Part shown: one piece after another, positions 8,837 to 18,817 of the stretch | Position numbering within the stretch: the stretch's first letter is position 1 | Layout: the number at the start of each line of letters is the position of its first letter | NCBI GenBank assembly: GCA_934359185.1 | Contig: CAKRLE010000001.1 | Span: 1-64,000, forward strand | Length of the DNA stretch: 64,000 nucleotides | Source: an uncultured Lachnospira sp. | GTDB lineage: Bacteria; Bacillota; Clostridia; Lachnospirales; Lachnospiraceae | Direction: 5' to 3' | Made by a program: the position numbers and the translations under genes | The notes under the pieces: generated by a model | Told to the model about the DNA's origin: nothing | The model's input: the letters and a program-made list of their open reading frames with translations, nothing else | Database searches by the model: none

Positions 8837-8893
8837 CTACGACACCTGCTTTCTATAAATATAATACCCAAATCAATTAATAATATTATAAAG

Positions 8894-11800
8894 CTATTTA
8901 TCAGCTTTTTCAAGGTTTTTGTTTGCTGTTGCAAGCATAAGCTTGATTCTGTTTAACTGGTTAACTTCAGAAGCACCAGGGTCGTAGTCTACAGCAATGA
9001 TATTAGCTTCAGGGAAGGCTGCACGTAATTCCTTGATAACGCCCTTACCAACAATATGGTTTGGAAGACATGCGAATGGCTGACAGCATACAATGTTACC
9101 AGCACCATTATGTATAAGCTCAATCATCTCACCGGTAAGTAACCATCCCTCACCAGTCTGGTTTCCTAATGATACTAAATCCTTTGCAAGAGCAGCAGTG
9201 TCTTTAATGCTAGAAGGGGCATCAAATCGTTTACTTTCACGGAGAGCTTTATTGCCTTCTTTTCTGAACCACTCAAGGATTTTAATTACTGTATTATTAA
9301 TAAATGCTGATTTCTTGGAAGCACCAAGGTAATCATGCTTGAAGTTAGCATTTTCAGCACAGTATAACAAAAATCCCATAAGGTCAGGAACAACAGCCTC
9401 AGCACCCTCGCTTTCAAGCAAGTCAACAATATAATTGTTGGCAGATGGAAGGAACTTAACAAGAATCTCTCCAACTACGCCAACTCTTGGCTTCTTGATG
9501 TCGAGAAGCTCAATATTATCAAAATCATTGACAATAGCGTGAAGTTTTTTCTTATAGTCCTTCATTGAAACTTTGTCCTTAGTGAGCTGCTCGATGAGTA
9601 CTTTTTTCCATTTCTCATGAAGAGCATTGACAGAACCAGGAATCTTTTCATAAGGTCTTGTTCTGTATACTACATTCATGAATATATCACCATATTCAAC
9701 TGCCATCATGGCTTTTTTAAGCATCTTTAAGTCATATTTGAAGCCGGAATTAGTCTCAAGCCCCTGCGCACTTAAAGATATAACCGGAATATGTCCAAGA
9801 CCAGCCTTTTCAAGAGCTCGTCGTATGAAGCCGATATAGTTAGAAGCACGGCATCCGCCACCAGTCTGTGTTATTATTATGGCTGTTTTATTAAGGTCAT
9901 ATTTACCAGAAAGCACAGCATTCATAATCTGGCCAACAACCATAAGAGAAGGGTAGCATGCATCATTGTTAACATATTTAAGTCCCATATCAACAGACGA
10001 TTTGTTGTCATTGTCAAGTACTTCAAAATTATAACCACATGAAGATAGAGCAGGACCAAGCAGATCAAAATGGATTGGTGACATCTGAGGGCAGAGAATA
10101 GTGTAATCTTTTCTCATCTCAGGTGTGAATTCCACTCTGTTATATGCTGAACTTTCAATCTTGTGCTTGTAATTTTTCTTTTCACGTACCTTTAATGCGG
10201 CAATAAGAGAGCGTACTCTGATTCTTGCGGCTCCTAGGTTATTAACTTCATCAATCTTTAATACTGTGTATATCTTACCAGATTTAGTAAGAATATCGTT
10301 AACAGCATCAGTTGTTACTGCATCAAGACCGCATCCAAATGAATTAAGCTGTATAAGGTCAAGGTTATCACATTTCTTTACATATGATGCAGCAGCATAT
10401 AATCTTGAATGATACATCCACTGATCCATAACAATAAGAGGTCTCTCTACATTGCCAAGATGTGATATTGAATCCTCAGTAAGAACCGCAATTCCATATG
10501 AATTAATAAGTTCTGGTATACCATGGTTGATTTCAGGGTCAACGTGGTATGGTCTGCCGGCAAGTACAATACCTCTTTTTCCTGTCTCGTTAAGGAATCT
10601 GATAACTTCTTCGCCTTTCTTATGCATATCCTCTCTTGACTGCATGAGTTCAGCCCATGCGTCAGATACAGCAGATTTAACTTCTGACTGTGGAATGTCA
10701 GAAAATTCTTCTGTGAGTCGTTTTGCAAGAATTTCTTCATTCTCAAATGAAAGGAATGGATTTTTGAAATCTACATTCTCTGTTTTTAATTCTTCAACAT
10801 TATTTTTTATATTTTCGGCATATGATGTGACGATAGGACAGTTGTAGTGGTTGTTAGTCTTTTCTATCTCTTTGTGCTCATATGGTACACAAGGATAGAA
10901 GATAAATTTAACTCCCTGCTTAATAAGCCAGCTGACATGTCCGTGAGCAAGCTTGGCTGGGTAACATTCTGACTCTGATGGAATAGATTCTATTCCGAGT
11001 TCATATATCTTTCTATTTGACTGAGGCGAGAGGACTACCCTGTATCCAAGCTTTGTAAAGAATGTAAACCAGAATGGATAGTTCTCATACATGTTAAGTA
11101 CTCTTGGAATACCTACAACTCCTCTTGAAGCTTCATCTTCACCGAGAGGCTCATAATCGAATAAACGGTGGAGCTTATAATCAAAAAGATTAGGAAGCTT
11201 ATCGTCAGTTTTTTCTTTTCCAAGACCACGCTCACATCTGTTACCTGTTATAAAACGTCTGTTGCCAGAGAATTTGTTGATAGTAAGGTGGCAGTTGTTA
11301 GTGCAGCCTTTACATCTTGTCATTGATGTCTCAAATGTAAGCTCGTTAATTTTATCGATTGAAAGCATTGTAGAATCAGATATTCCGTCATATCTTTCTC
11401 TTGCAATAAGGGCGGCACCAAAGGCTCCCATTATACCAGCTATATCAGGTCTTATCGCATTAACACCTGTAATCTTTTCAAAGCTTCTTAAAACAGCATC
11501 ATTGTAGAATGTACCACCCTGAACAACAATATGTTTACCTAAATCATCAGGGTCAGCAATCTTGATAACTTTGTACAAAGCATTTTTAATAACTGAATAT
11601 GCAAGACCAGCAGAGATATCTGCAACCTCTGCTCCTTCCTTCTGTGCCTGCTTAACCTTTGAGTTCATGAATACTGTACATCTTGTACCAAGGTCAATAG
11701 GGTGCTTTGCAAAAAGAGCTTCTTTAGCAAAATCCTGAACTGAGAAGTTAAGTGATTTGGCAAATGTCTCTATGAATGAACCACATCCTGATGAACATGC

Positions 11801-13123
11801 TTCATTTAACTGTACAGAATCAACGGTCTGATTCTTGATTTTAATGCACTTCATATCCTGTCCACCGATATCGATGATACAGTCAACTTCCGGGTCGAAG
11901 AATGCAGCAGCATAGAAGTGTGATACAGTCTCAACCTCACCATCATCAAGCAGAAGTGCAGCTTTGATTAAAGCCTCACCATATCCTGTTGAACAGGAAG
12001 ATACAATCTTAGCCTTAGGAGAGAGCTTGGAATATATCTCTTTGATTGCCTTGATAGTTGTGGCAAGTGGAGAACCATTGTTGCTTGAATAGAATGAGTA
12101 TAACAGCTTGCCATCCTCGTCAATAAGGGCAACCTTAGTTGTTGTTGAACCTGCATCAATTCCTAAATAACAGTTTCCTTCATAATTCTCTATAGGTGCT
12201 GTTGCAACCTTAGCCTTCTTATGACGTTCTGTGAATGTGTCATATGCTTCATGATCTTCAAATAATGGCTGCATACGTTCAACCTCAAAGTCTAATTTGA
12301 TCTTACCCTGAAGTCTGCTTATAATGTCAGCAACATCAACTAAAACATCTTCTTTATAGTTCATTGCGGAACCGATAGCTGCAAAAAGGTGAGAGTGGTC
12401 AGGTGCAATAATCTGGTCAGGACCAAGACTTAATGTACGGATGAATGCTTCTTTTAATTCTGATAAGAAATGAAGCGGACCACCTAAAAATGCAACATTG
12501 CCTCTGATTGGCTTACCACATGCAAGACCAGAGATTGTCTGGTTAACAACAGCCTGAAAGATAGAGGCAGATAAGTCTTCCTTAGTAGCTCCCTCGTTGA
12601 TAAGAGGCTGTATATCAGACTTGGCAAATACACCACATCTTGCAGCAATAGGGTATATAGATTTGTAATTTTTAGCATACTCATTAAGACCAGATGCATC
12701 TGTCTGTAAAAGAGTTGCCATCTGATCAATGAATGAGCCAGTACCACCAGCACATATTCCGTTCATTCGCTGGTCTATTCCGTTAGTGAAATATATTATC
12801 TTTGCATCCTCGCCGCCAAGCTCGATAGCTACGTCACACTGAGGCGCTTCTGCCTGAAGGGCTGTAGATACAGCAACGACTTCCTGAGTGAAAGGAACTT
12901 CAAGATGTTTTGCAAGTGTAAGTCCACCAGAACCTGTTATTACTGGATAACATGAAAATTCACCGAGTTCCTTTACAGCTTTTTCAAGCAAGAGCTGTAA
13001 TGTCTCCTGTATATTAGCAAAGTGTCTTTCATAATCAGAAAATACAATATTATTATCGTTATCCAATAAAGCAATTTTTACAGTTGTAGATCCAATATCA
13101 ATACCTAATTTATATTTGTTCAT
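8894..13123 (-). CDS. double-activase 2-hydroxyacyl-CoA dehydratase-type protein (BadF/BcrA ATPase family)
   Basis: 1409 residues, cytoplasmic. Two complete ASKHA-type activase domains come first. Domain 1 (about 4-265) has [10 protein letters not shown] and the iron-sulfur cysteines Cys124 (ICAGGTG) and Cys163 (ARCGVF). Domain 2 (about 318-575) has [10 protein letters not shown], Cys443 (EACSSG) and Cys482 (TRCTVF). A cysteine-containing linker (CKGCTNNCH near 605) leads to a DUF2229-like region (about 670-880) and a C-terminal dehydratase-like part with several conserved cysteines (1000-1380). Related activases use ATP to drive one electron into dehydratases. The physiological role of these giant fusions is not established, and no separate dehydratase subunits are nearby. 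The ATG lacks a close Shine-Dalgarno: GGAGG lies about 24 bases upstream, with a small GTCT/AGAC hairpin between. Confidence 0.85.
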   Translation of the reverse strand: MNKYKLGIDIGSTTVKIALLDNDNNIVFSDYERHFANIQETLQLLLEKAVKELGEFSCYPVITGSGGLTLAKHLEVPFTQEVVAVSTALQAEAPQCDVAIELGGEDAKIIYFTNGIDQRMNGICAGGTGSFIDQMATLLQTDASGLNEYAKNYKSIYPIAARCGVFAKSDIQPLINEGATKEDLSASIFQAVVNQTISGLACGKPIRGNVAFLGGPLHFLSELKEAFIRTLSLGPDQIIAPDHSHLFAAIGSAMNYKEDVLVDVADIISRLQGKIKLDFEVERMQPLFEDHEAYDTFTERHKKAKVATAPIENYEGNCYLGIDAGSTTTKVALIDEDGKLLYSFYSSNNGSPLATTIKAIKEIYSKLSPKAKIVSSCSTGYGEALIKAALLLDDGEVETVSHFYAAAFFDPEVDCIIDIGGQDMKCIKIKNQTVDSVQLNEACSSGCGSFIETFAKSLNFSVQDFAKEALFAKHPIDLGTRCTVFMNSKVKQAQKEGAEVADISAGLAYSVIKNALYKVIKIADPDDLGKHIVVQGGTFYNDAVLRSFEKITGVNAIRPDIAGIMGAFGAALIARERYDGISDSTMLSIDKINELTFETSMTRCKGCTNNCHLTINKFSGNRRFITGNRCERGLGKEKTDDKLPNLFDYKLHRLFDYEPLGEDEASRGVVGIPRVLNMYENYPFWFTFFTKLGYRVVLSPQSNRKIYELGIESIPSESECYPAKLAHGHVSWLIKQGVKFIFYPCVPYEHKEIEKTNNHYNCPIVTSYAENIKNNVEELKTENVDFKNPFLSFENEEILAKRLTEEFSDIPQSEVKSAVSDAWAELMQSREDMHKKGEEVIRFLNETGKRGIVLAGRPYHVDPEINHGIPELINSYGIAVLTEDSISHLGNVERPLIVMDQWMYHSRLYAAASYVKKCDNLDLIQLNSFGCGLDAVTTDAVNDILTKSGKIYTVLKIDEVNNLGAARIRVRSLIAALKVREKKNYKHKIESSAYNRVEFTPEMRKDYTILCPQMSPIHFDLLGPALSSCGYNFEVLDNDNKSSVDMGLKYVNNDACYPSLMVVGQIMNAVLSGKYDLNKTAIIITQTGGGCRASNYIGFIRRALEKAGLGHIPVISLSAQGLETNSGFKYDLKMLKKAMMAVEYGDIFMNVVYRTRPYEKIPGSVNALHEKWKKVLIEQLTKDKVSMKDYKKKLHAIVNDFDNIELLDIKKPRVGVVGEILVKFLPSANNYIVDLLESEGAEAVVPDLMGFLLYCAENANFKHDYLGASKKSAFINNTVIKILEWFRKEGNKALRESKRFDAPSSIKDTAALAKDLVSLGNQTGEGWLLTGEMIELIHNGAGNIVCCQPFACLPNHIVGKGVIKELRAAFPEANIIAVDYDPGASEVNQLNRIKLMLATANKNLEKADK

Positions 13124-13205
13124 AAGATTGTTGTCTCTTAAGACTATCCTCCTTAAAAATTTGCATTATAATAAGAAAAAACTAATTCAGAATGCAACTT
13201 TGCAT

Positions 13206-13234
13206 ATTATATTATGAAAAACGACAAATTTCAA
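13206..13234 (-). promoter_or_regulatory. promoter of the giant activase gene
   Basis: On the minus strand: TTGAAA (13234-13229), a 17-base spacer and TATAAT (13211-13206). This is a near-consensus sigma-A promoter about 83 bases before the ATG. Confidence 0.72.
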
Positions 13235-13245
13235 CACAAGTGTTG
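13232..13245. promoter_or_regulatory. inverted repeat on the -35 of the activase promoter (candidate operator)
   Basis: CAACAC-AA-GTGTTG is a perfect 6-bp inverted repeat with a two-base centre that overlaps the -35 hexamer of the minus-strand promoter. Its position suits a repressor site. I cannot assign a regulator. Confidence 0.4.
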
Positions 13246-13308
13246 GTATTAAATGCTAAAATCATGAGTTTTAATATTTTTTTTAGATTTATTTATTTAG
13301 TATATTGA

Positions 13309-13337
13309 TTGACTTTTATATTGACTTTACTTATACT
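13309..13337 (+). promoter_or_regulatory. promoter of the rhomboid-like gene
   Basis: TTGACT at 13309-13314, 17 bases, TATACT at 13332-13337; 40 bases before the start codon. It is divergent from the activase promoter in the same 254-base gap. Confidence 0.68.
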
Positions 13338-13377
13338 TTTTGATGTCTGACATAATTGAAAGGGGCTTGTTTATATT

Positions 13378-14358
13378 ATGAATTGGTTTAATAAGTTAGA
13401 ACGCAAATTCGGACGATATGCTATTCACAATCTGATGTATTATATAATTGGAATGTATGTAGTTGGATTTATTATTGCTATGTTCGCACCACAGGTATAC
13501 AGCAGCTATTTAAGTCTTGATGTATCTATGATTTTAAAAGGGCAGATATGGAGAATTGTAACATTTATGCTGCAGCCTCCATCATATAGCTTTGTATTTA
13601 TTATCTTTACATTATATTTTTATTATATAATAGGGACTGTTCTTGAGAATGCATGGGGAGCATTTAAGTTTAATGTGTATTATTTCAGCGGAGTGATACT
13701 TCATATTGTTGCAGCATTTGTTATTTATTTGATATTTGGACAATCATTTACAATGTCAACATATTATATTAATCTTGCACTTTTTATGGCATTCGCTGTT
13801 GAGCAGGCAGAGACTAAAGTATATCTTTTCTTTATACTTCCAGTTAAAATGAAGTGGCTGGGGATAATAGATGGTATAATATTTGCAATTACAATTGTAG
13901 GTGGATATTTAGTACCATTTATGCCGAGAGCTTTATGGGCGGCATTATATAATATGGGACTTCTTGGTGCAAGCATGTATTCATGCTATGTCAATGCTAC
14001 ATGTGCTTTAATTTCAATGCTTAATTTTATAGTGTTCCTGATTATTACACTTAAAGGTTCAAGCAAGACTGCAACGCAGAAGAATTTTGCCAAGGCAAGA
14101 AAAACAGCTATGAAAGCGCAGGCGAAGGCACAGCAGCAGGCAAGACAGCAGTATGGAAGCTTTAACCAGAACACAGCTAAGTCATCATATGAGCCTAAAT
14201 CATTCATGCCAGGACATGGAGCCAGCAAACACAGATGTGCTGTATGTAACAGAACTGAGAATGATGGTGAAGATCTTGTATTCAGATATTGTTCTAAATG
14301 TAATGGAGCATACGAGTATTGTAATGAACATTTATATACTCATGTTCATGTGAAGTAA
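13378..14358 (+). CDS. rhomboid-like membrane protein with C-terminal zinc-binding tail, probably not a protease
   Basis: 326 residues. About six transmembrane helices (residues 20-225) have the spacing of a rhomboid/derlin fold, with a WR-type element in KGQIWRIVTFML and LPVKMKWL near 157-164. The catalytic GxSG serine is missing (the matching helix reads YINLALFMAFAV), and I see no partner histidine, so proteolysis is unlikely. A basic, glutamine-rich linker (about 230-262) leads to a tail from residue 287 to the end with CAVC, CSKC, a lone Cys and HxH, which should bind one or two zinc ions. The protein may be an adaptor that recognises membrane proteins. The gene is monocistronic with its own promoter. 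Confidence 0.65.
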   Translation: MNWFNKLERKFGRYAIHNLMYYIIGMYVVGFIIAMFAPQVYSSYLSLDVSMILKGQIWRIVTFMLQPPSYSFVFIIFTLYFYYIIGTVLENAWGAFKFNVYYFSGVILHIVAAFVIYLIFGQSFTMSTYYINLALFMAFAVEQAETKVYLFFILPVKMKWLGIIDGIIFAITIVGGYLVPFMPRALWAALYNMGLLGASMYSCYVNATCALISMLNFIVFLIITLKGSSKTATQKNFAKARKTAMKAQAKAQQQARQQYGSFNQNTAKSSYEPKSFMPGHGASKHRCAVCNRTENDGEDLVFRYCSKCNGAYEYCNEHLYTHVHVK

Positions 14359-14447
14359 GGCTAGACAATGATGAGTTTTTGTGAGATAATTTTGTGAAAG
14401 AATGTTATTAAATATTTTATATGCATATTATATTTATGGAGGAAAAT

Positions 14448-15878
14448 ATGAAAAAGACTAAGATTATATGTACTATGGGACCTAATACTAACGACAGGGA
14501 GCTTATTAAGCAGCTCGCTTTAACTGGTATGGATATCGCCAGATTCAACTTTTCACATGGCGACCATGAGGAGCAGGCTGGAAGATTTGCACTTGTAGAG
14601 AGTGTTAGAAATGAGCTCAATATACCTATAGCTACATTACTTGATACAAAGGGACCTGAAATCAGAACAGGCTTATTAAAGGATGACAAGAAAGTTTCGC
14701 TTGTAGAAGGACAGAAGTATACTCTTACAACAAGAGATATTGTTGGTGATGACAAGATCGGCCATATAACATATGATGGACTTCCACAGGATGTTTCAAG
14801 AGATAATACAATCCTTATCGATGATGGTCTTATTGAGTTAAGAGTTGAACAGATTATTGATGGAACTGATATTGAATGTACAGTAGTTAATGGTGGAGAG
14901 CTTGGCTCTAAGAAAGGTGTTAATGTACCTAATGTAAGTATCAGATTACCAGGTATTACACAGAAGGATAAGGAAGATATCATATTTGGTATTGAGCAGG
15001 GATTTGATTTTATCGCAGCTTCGTTCGTTAGAAATGCAGCATGTATCCAGGAAATCAAAGAGTTATTATGGTCACATGATGCTGACATCCCAGTAATTGC
15101 CAAGATTGAGAATGCAGAAGGTATCAAGAATCTTGATGAGATAATAAGAGTTGCAGATGGTATCATGGTTGCCCGTGGAGACATGGGTGTTGAGATTCCA
15201 GCAGAGCAGGTTCCACATATCCAGAAGGAGATTATCAGAAAGTGTAACGCATCTTATAAGCCAGTTATTACAGCTACACAGATGCTTGATTCTATGATTA
15301 GAAATCCACGTCCTACAAGAGCTGAGGTTACAGACGTAGCTAATGCTGTATATGATGGTACAGACGTTGTAATGCTTTCAGGTGAGACAGCTAATGGTAA
15401 GTATCCATTAGAGGCTCTTAAGATGATGGTCAAGATTGTTGAATCAACAGAGAAGGAACTTGAGGGTAACAGAATTAACTATTCTAACCTTCACTCTAAG
15501 AGAAGTATATCAAGCGCTGTTGCTAATGCTTCAGTTCAGACAGCAGCTAACCTTAATGCCAAGGCAATTGTTTGCCCAACAATATCAGGATTTACTGCAC
15601 GTCTTACATCTAAGCTTAAGCCGGATGCTATGATTATCGGATGCTCTCCTTATGAGCCAGTTCTTAGAAAGATGCAGATATATTGGGGTGTTAAGCCATT
15701 AAAGACAGCAGTAGAGAAGTCTACAGATAAGATTATTGAGCATGCTCTTGAGGCATCTGAGAATGCTGGATATTTAACAGATGGTGATATCGCTATTGTT
15801 TCAGCAGGTATTGCTACTAATTCTGCACCAACATCTAAGAGAGGATTAACTAATACAATGCGTGTAGTTAATATCTAA
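14448..15878 (+). CDS. pyk: pyruvate kinase
   Basis: 476 residues from the ATG that follows GGAGGAAAAT. An upstream ATG at 14421 has no ribosome site. It transfers phosphate from phosphoenolpyruvate to ADP in the last glycolytic step. The TIM barrel begins KTKIICTMGP and is interrupted by the B domain (about 70-170). The catalytic lysine region VIAKIENAEG, the metal and substrate site VARGDMGVEIP and the TATQMLDSM strand are all present. It lacks the extra C-terminal PEP-utiliser-like domain that some Bacillus-type enzymes carry. The VanZ-like gene starts two bases after its stop. Confidence 0.97.
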   Translation: MKKTKIICTMGPNTNDRELIKQLALTGMDIARFNFSHGDHEEQAGRFALVESVRNELNIPIATLLDTKGPEIRTGLLKDDKKVSLVEGQKYTLTTRDIVGDDKIGHITYDGLPQDVSRDNTILIDDGLIELRVEQIIDGTDIECTVVNGGELGSKKGVNVPNVSIRLPGITQKDKEDIIFGIEQGFDFIAASFVRNAACIQEIKELLWSHDADIPVIAKIENAEGIKNLDEIIRVADGIMVARGDMGVEIPAEQVPHIQKEIIRKCNASYKPVITATQMLDSMIRNPRPTRAEVTDVANAVYDGTDVVMLSGETANGKYPLEALKMMVKIVESTEKELEGNRINYSNLHSKRSISSAVANASVQTAANLNAKAIVCPTISGFTARLTSKLKPDAMIIGCSPYEPVLRKMQIYWGVKPLKTAVEKSTDKIIEHALEASENAGYLTDGDIAIVSAGIATNSAPTSKRGLTNTMRVVNI

Positions 15879-15880
15879 TT

Positions 15881-16354
15881 ATGAAAATTGTTAAAAAAAT
15901 ATGTGTATGGATTCCGGCTGTGATTATCATTGTATGTATATTTGGATTTTCACAGCAGAATGGAGAGCAGTCAATGGGAATCAGTTACAAGGTATCTGAG
16001 TTTCTTGTTGATGTTGCAGATAGTATACATTTGATTGATATGAAGTGGAATGACAGAGCTCATGCACTTGAACAGATGCAGACTCCGGTAAGAAAATTGG
16101 CACATATGGCGGAGTTTGCGCTTCTTGGATTTTCAGTATATTTTGCTCTTAAGTGTGATGAGTTTTCATACAGGTTTACAAAGTATGTTACATTATTTAT
16201 TGTTCTGACTGTAGCATCACTAGATGAATTTCATCAGCTTATGGTAGCAGGGAGAAATGGCAATCCAAGAGATGTAATTATTGATATGTGCGGCTGTCTG
16301 ATAGCGGTATTTATATCGGTTCTGTTGGATAAAAGAAAGAATATTGTTGTTTAG
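15881..16354 (+). CDS. VanZ-like family membrane protein
   Basis: 157 residues with four hydrophobic segments. The family signatures RKLAHMAEFALLG (about 68-80) and DEFHQLMVAGRNGNPRDVI (about 113-131) are both present. VanZ-like proteins occur widely in Firmicutes; the founding member gives low-level teicoplanin resistance, but most have no known role. It is tightly coupled to pyk. Confidence 0.85.
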   Translation: MKIVKKICVWIPAVIIIVCIFGFSQQNGEQSMGISYKVSEFLVDVADSIHLIDMKWNDRAHALEQMQTPVRKLAHMAEFALLGFSVYFALKCDEFSYRFTKYVTLFIVLTVASLDEFHQLMVAGRNGNPRDVIIDMCGCLIAVFISVLLDKRKNIVV

Positions 16355-16392
16355 TTTGATATTGCTATTCAACATTTTTGGAGGAAGAGTAG

Positions 16393-17613
16393 ATGACACT
16401 TTATGATGAACTTGTAGCCAGAGGACTTATTGCTCAGGTTACTGATGAGGATGTTATTAAAGATTTGATTAACAATGGTAAGGCAACATTTTATATTGGA
16501 TTTGACCCTACTGCTGACAGTCTTCATGTTGGACATTTTATGGCTTTATGCCTTATGAAGAGACTTCAGATGGCTGGCAATAAGCCAATCGCCTTAGTTG
16601 GTGGTGGTACAGCTATGATTGGTGACCCATCAGGACGTACTGATATGCGTCAGATGATGACAACTGAGACAATCAATCATAATGTTGAATGTTTTAAGAA
16701 GCAGATGTCAAGATTTATTGATTTCTCAGAGGGTAAGGCGTTAATCGTTAATAACGCTGACTGGCTTCTTAATCTTAATTATGTTGATTTTATAAGAGAT
16801 GTAGGACCATGTTTCTCAGTTAACAATATGCTTAGGGCAGAGTGCTATAAGCAGAGAATGGAGAAGGGCTTAAGCTTCCTTGAGTTTAATTACATGATAA
16901 TGCAGTCATATGACTTCCTTATGTTATATCAGAAGTATGGATGTAATCTTCAGTTTGGTGGTGATGACCAGTGGAGCAATATGCTTGGCGGTACGGAGCT
17001 TATCAGAAAGAAGCTTGGAAAAGATGCATCTGCAATGACAATTACATTACTTCTTAACTCAGAAGGAAAGAAGATGGGTAAAACAGCTAAGGGTGCTGTA
17101 TGGCTTGACCCAGAGAAGACTTCACCATATGATTTCTATCAGTACTGGAGAAATGTTGATGATGCAGATGTTATAAAGTGTATTAAGATGCTTACGTTCT
17201 TACCACTTGACCAGATTAAAGAGATGGAAAGCTGGGAAGGTGCTCAGCTTAATAAAGCTAAAGAGATTCTTGCATATGAGCTTACAAAGCTTGTTCACGG
17301 TGAAGAAGCGGCTAAGACTGCTGATGAGACAGCTAAATCTATCTTCACTGGTGGAGATGCTGAGAATATGCCAGTTGCTGAGTTGTCAGATGATAATTTC
17401 AAAGACGGCGCTATTGATATTGTTTCACTTGTATTTTCAGCAGGTCTTGCAACATCTAAGTCTGATGCCAGAAGAGCAGTTGAACAGGGCGGTGTCTCTG
17501 TTAATGGTGAAAAAATATCAGCTATAGATACAGTTATTGCAAGAGACATATTTAACGAAGGACTTGTGCTTAAAAAGGGCAAGAAGAGCTTTAGAAAAGT
17601 TATTGTAAAGTAA
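16393..17613 (+). CDS. tyrS: tyrosyl-tRNA synthetase
   Basis: 406 residues, class I. The HIGH-like motif is HVGH (about 48-51) and the KMSKS loop is KKMGKT (about 226-231); the tyrosine pocket motif GGDDQWSNM sits between. An S4-type RNA-binding domain closes the protein (SKSDARRAVEQGGVSVNG). It is preceded by GGAGG and only 38 bases of leader, so there is no room for a T-box; transcription may read through from pyk. Confidence 0.97.
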   Translation: MTLYDELVARGLIAQVTDEDVIKDLINNGKATFYIGFDPTADSLHVGHFMALCLMKRLQMAGNKPIALVGGGTAMIGDPSGRTDMRQMMTTETINHNVECFKKQMSRFIDFSEGKALIVNNADWLLNLNYVDFIRDVGPCFSVNNMLRAECYKQRMEKGLSFLEFNYMIMQSYDFLMLYQKYGCNLQFGGDDQWSNMLGGTELIRKKLGKDASAMTITLLLNSEGKKMGKTAKGAVWLDPEKTSPYDFYQYWRNVDDADVIKCIKMLTFLPLDQIKEMESWEGAQLNKAKEILAYELTKLVHGEEAAKTADETAKSIFTGGDAENMPVAELSDDNFKDGAIDIVSLVFSAGLATSKSDARRAVEQGGVSVNGEKISAIDTVIARDIFNEGLVLKKGKKSFRKVIVK

Positions 17614-17644
17614 TTCTTTAATTACTTTTACATGGAGATTATCT

Positions 17645-18817
17645 ATGAAAAAAGATGATATACTTATTATAAGATTAGTCAGTGTGGCAGTATTACTTGC
17701 TGCACTGGCTTTAATTATTTTATTTGGTGTAAGATTTAATGTGTTTACACAGCTTTCGGATAAAATCGCTGATGGAACAATAACAACTTCTGCTGGTGGA
17801 TTTCCACTGTATGCCAGCCTGTATTACAGAGGAATGGGAGCTGTATATAACATATTGTTCTCACTTCTTATATATTCAGCAGTAGTATCAATCGCAGGGA
17901 TTTTCCTTAAGATTAAAGGAACACCTGCATTATCAGCATGTGCAAGCATAACAGGTATCATAACTGGTGTTTTTCTTATGATATCCAAATGCTTTGAGAA
18001 TAATAGTCTGTTAAACAGATTATTTGCGAGAATATATCTTGGTGAATCAATTAATTATATCAAGGCGGATAACGCTGTTGGAGTGATACCAGTAAGAGTT
18101 GTAGTTTTTGGTATTCTGCTTATAGTTGTCGGATGCCTTGCAAGGATTATGGTTAAGACAAGTCTTATAGGCAGGATGAAGATATATAAGTCATCTGGAG
18201 CATCGTGGATTATATTGATTCTCCCAGTTGTATATGGATTGTATATTGATTTGATAAGAAGCAGAGTAATAGAATGGGCATTTTTACATAACACAGTTTC
18301 CGGACAGATATATGGAATATTTGATGATTATTATCTTAAAGATATTTTCTTTATATCTACGGATAAAATATGCACTGTACTTATAGCTGCGGTTATAACA
18401 CTTTTGTTATCCAGAATTGGATTTAAAAAGAAATTGATAAAATATATTACAGCTATAGCAGTTGGAGTTTTATCAGCTATAGGAGTCATAGTATTCCTTG
18501 CTAATCCACCAAGACTCTTTGGATATATAACTACCAATGAAAGCGTGTGCGACATAGTTGAGAGTGTTGGCATAGTAGCAGTTTTGGTTATGTTACTGGA
18601 TATTATGGTTACAGGAGTTCTGACATCACTGTGTCTTGACACAAGCAACAGAATTTCATATAAAAAAATACTGATAATCATATCATGTTCAATGATTATC
18701 AGTATAGCTGTTATGATAGCTGGAATGGTACTTCCTGTTATGGCAGTATATATAAGTCTTCTTGTTATCAATTTATTCACTTTAATCGCACTGTTTAAGT
18801 TTACTTATATCCGTTGA
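17645..18817 (+). CDS. polytopic membrane protein of unknown function
   Basis: 390 residues with about nine to ten hydrophobic helices spread over the whole length and only short loops; no catalytic motif is recognisable. It starts after TGGAG, 31 bases past tyrS. Its last 36 bases overlap the end of rqcH on the other strand. It could be a transporter-like or structural membrane protein; I do not recognise the family. Confidence 0.72.
   Translation: MKKDDILIIRLVSVAVLLAALALIILFGVRFNVFTQLSDKIADGTITTSAGGFPLYASLYYRGMGAVYNILFSLLIYSAVVSIAGIFLKIKGTPALSACASITGIITGVFLMISKCFENNSLLNRLFARIYLGESINYIKADNAVGVIPVRVVVFGILLIVVGCLARIMVKTSLIGRMKIYKSSGASWIILILPVVYGLYIDLIRSRVIEWAFLHNTVSGQIYGIFDDYYLKDIFFISTDKICTVLIAAVITLLLSRIGFKKKLIKYITAIAVGVLSAIGVIVFLANPPRLFGYITTNESVCDIVESVGIVAVLVMLLDIMVTGVLTSLCLDTSNRISYKKILIIISCSMIISIAVMIAGMVLPVMAVYISLLVINLFTLIALFKFTYIR

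Noticed and set aside
14417..15184. 255-codon minus-strand open frame
   Set aside because: Entirely antisense to pyruvate kinase, whose motifs are clear; serine-rich composition is typical of a shadow.
16355..16392. Possible T-box riboswitch before tyrS
   Set aside because: Only 38 bases separate tyrS from the previous gene, and no specifier or T-box sequence is visible there or just upstream.
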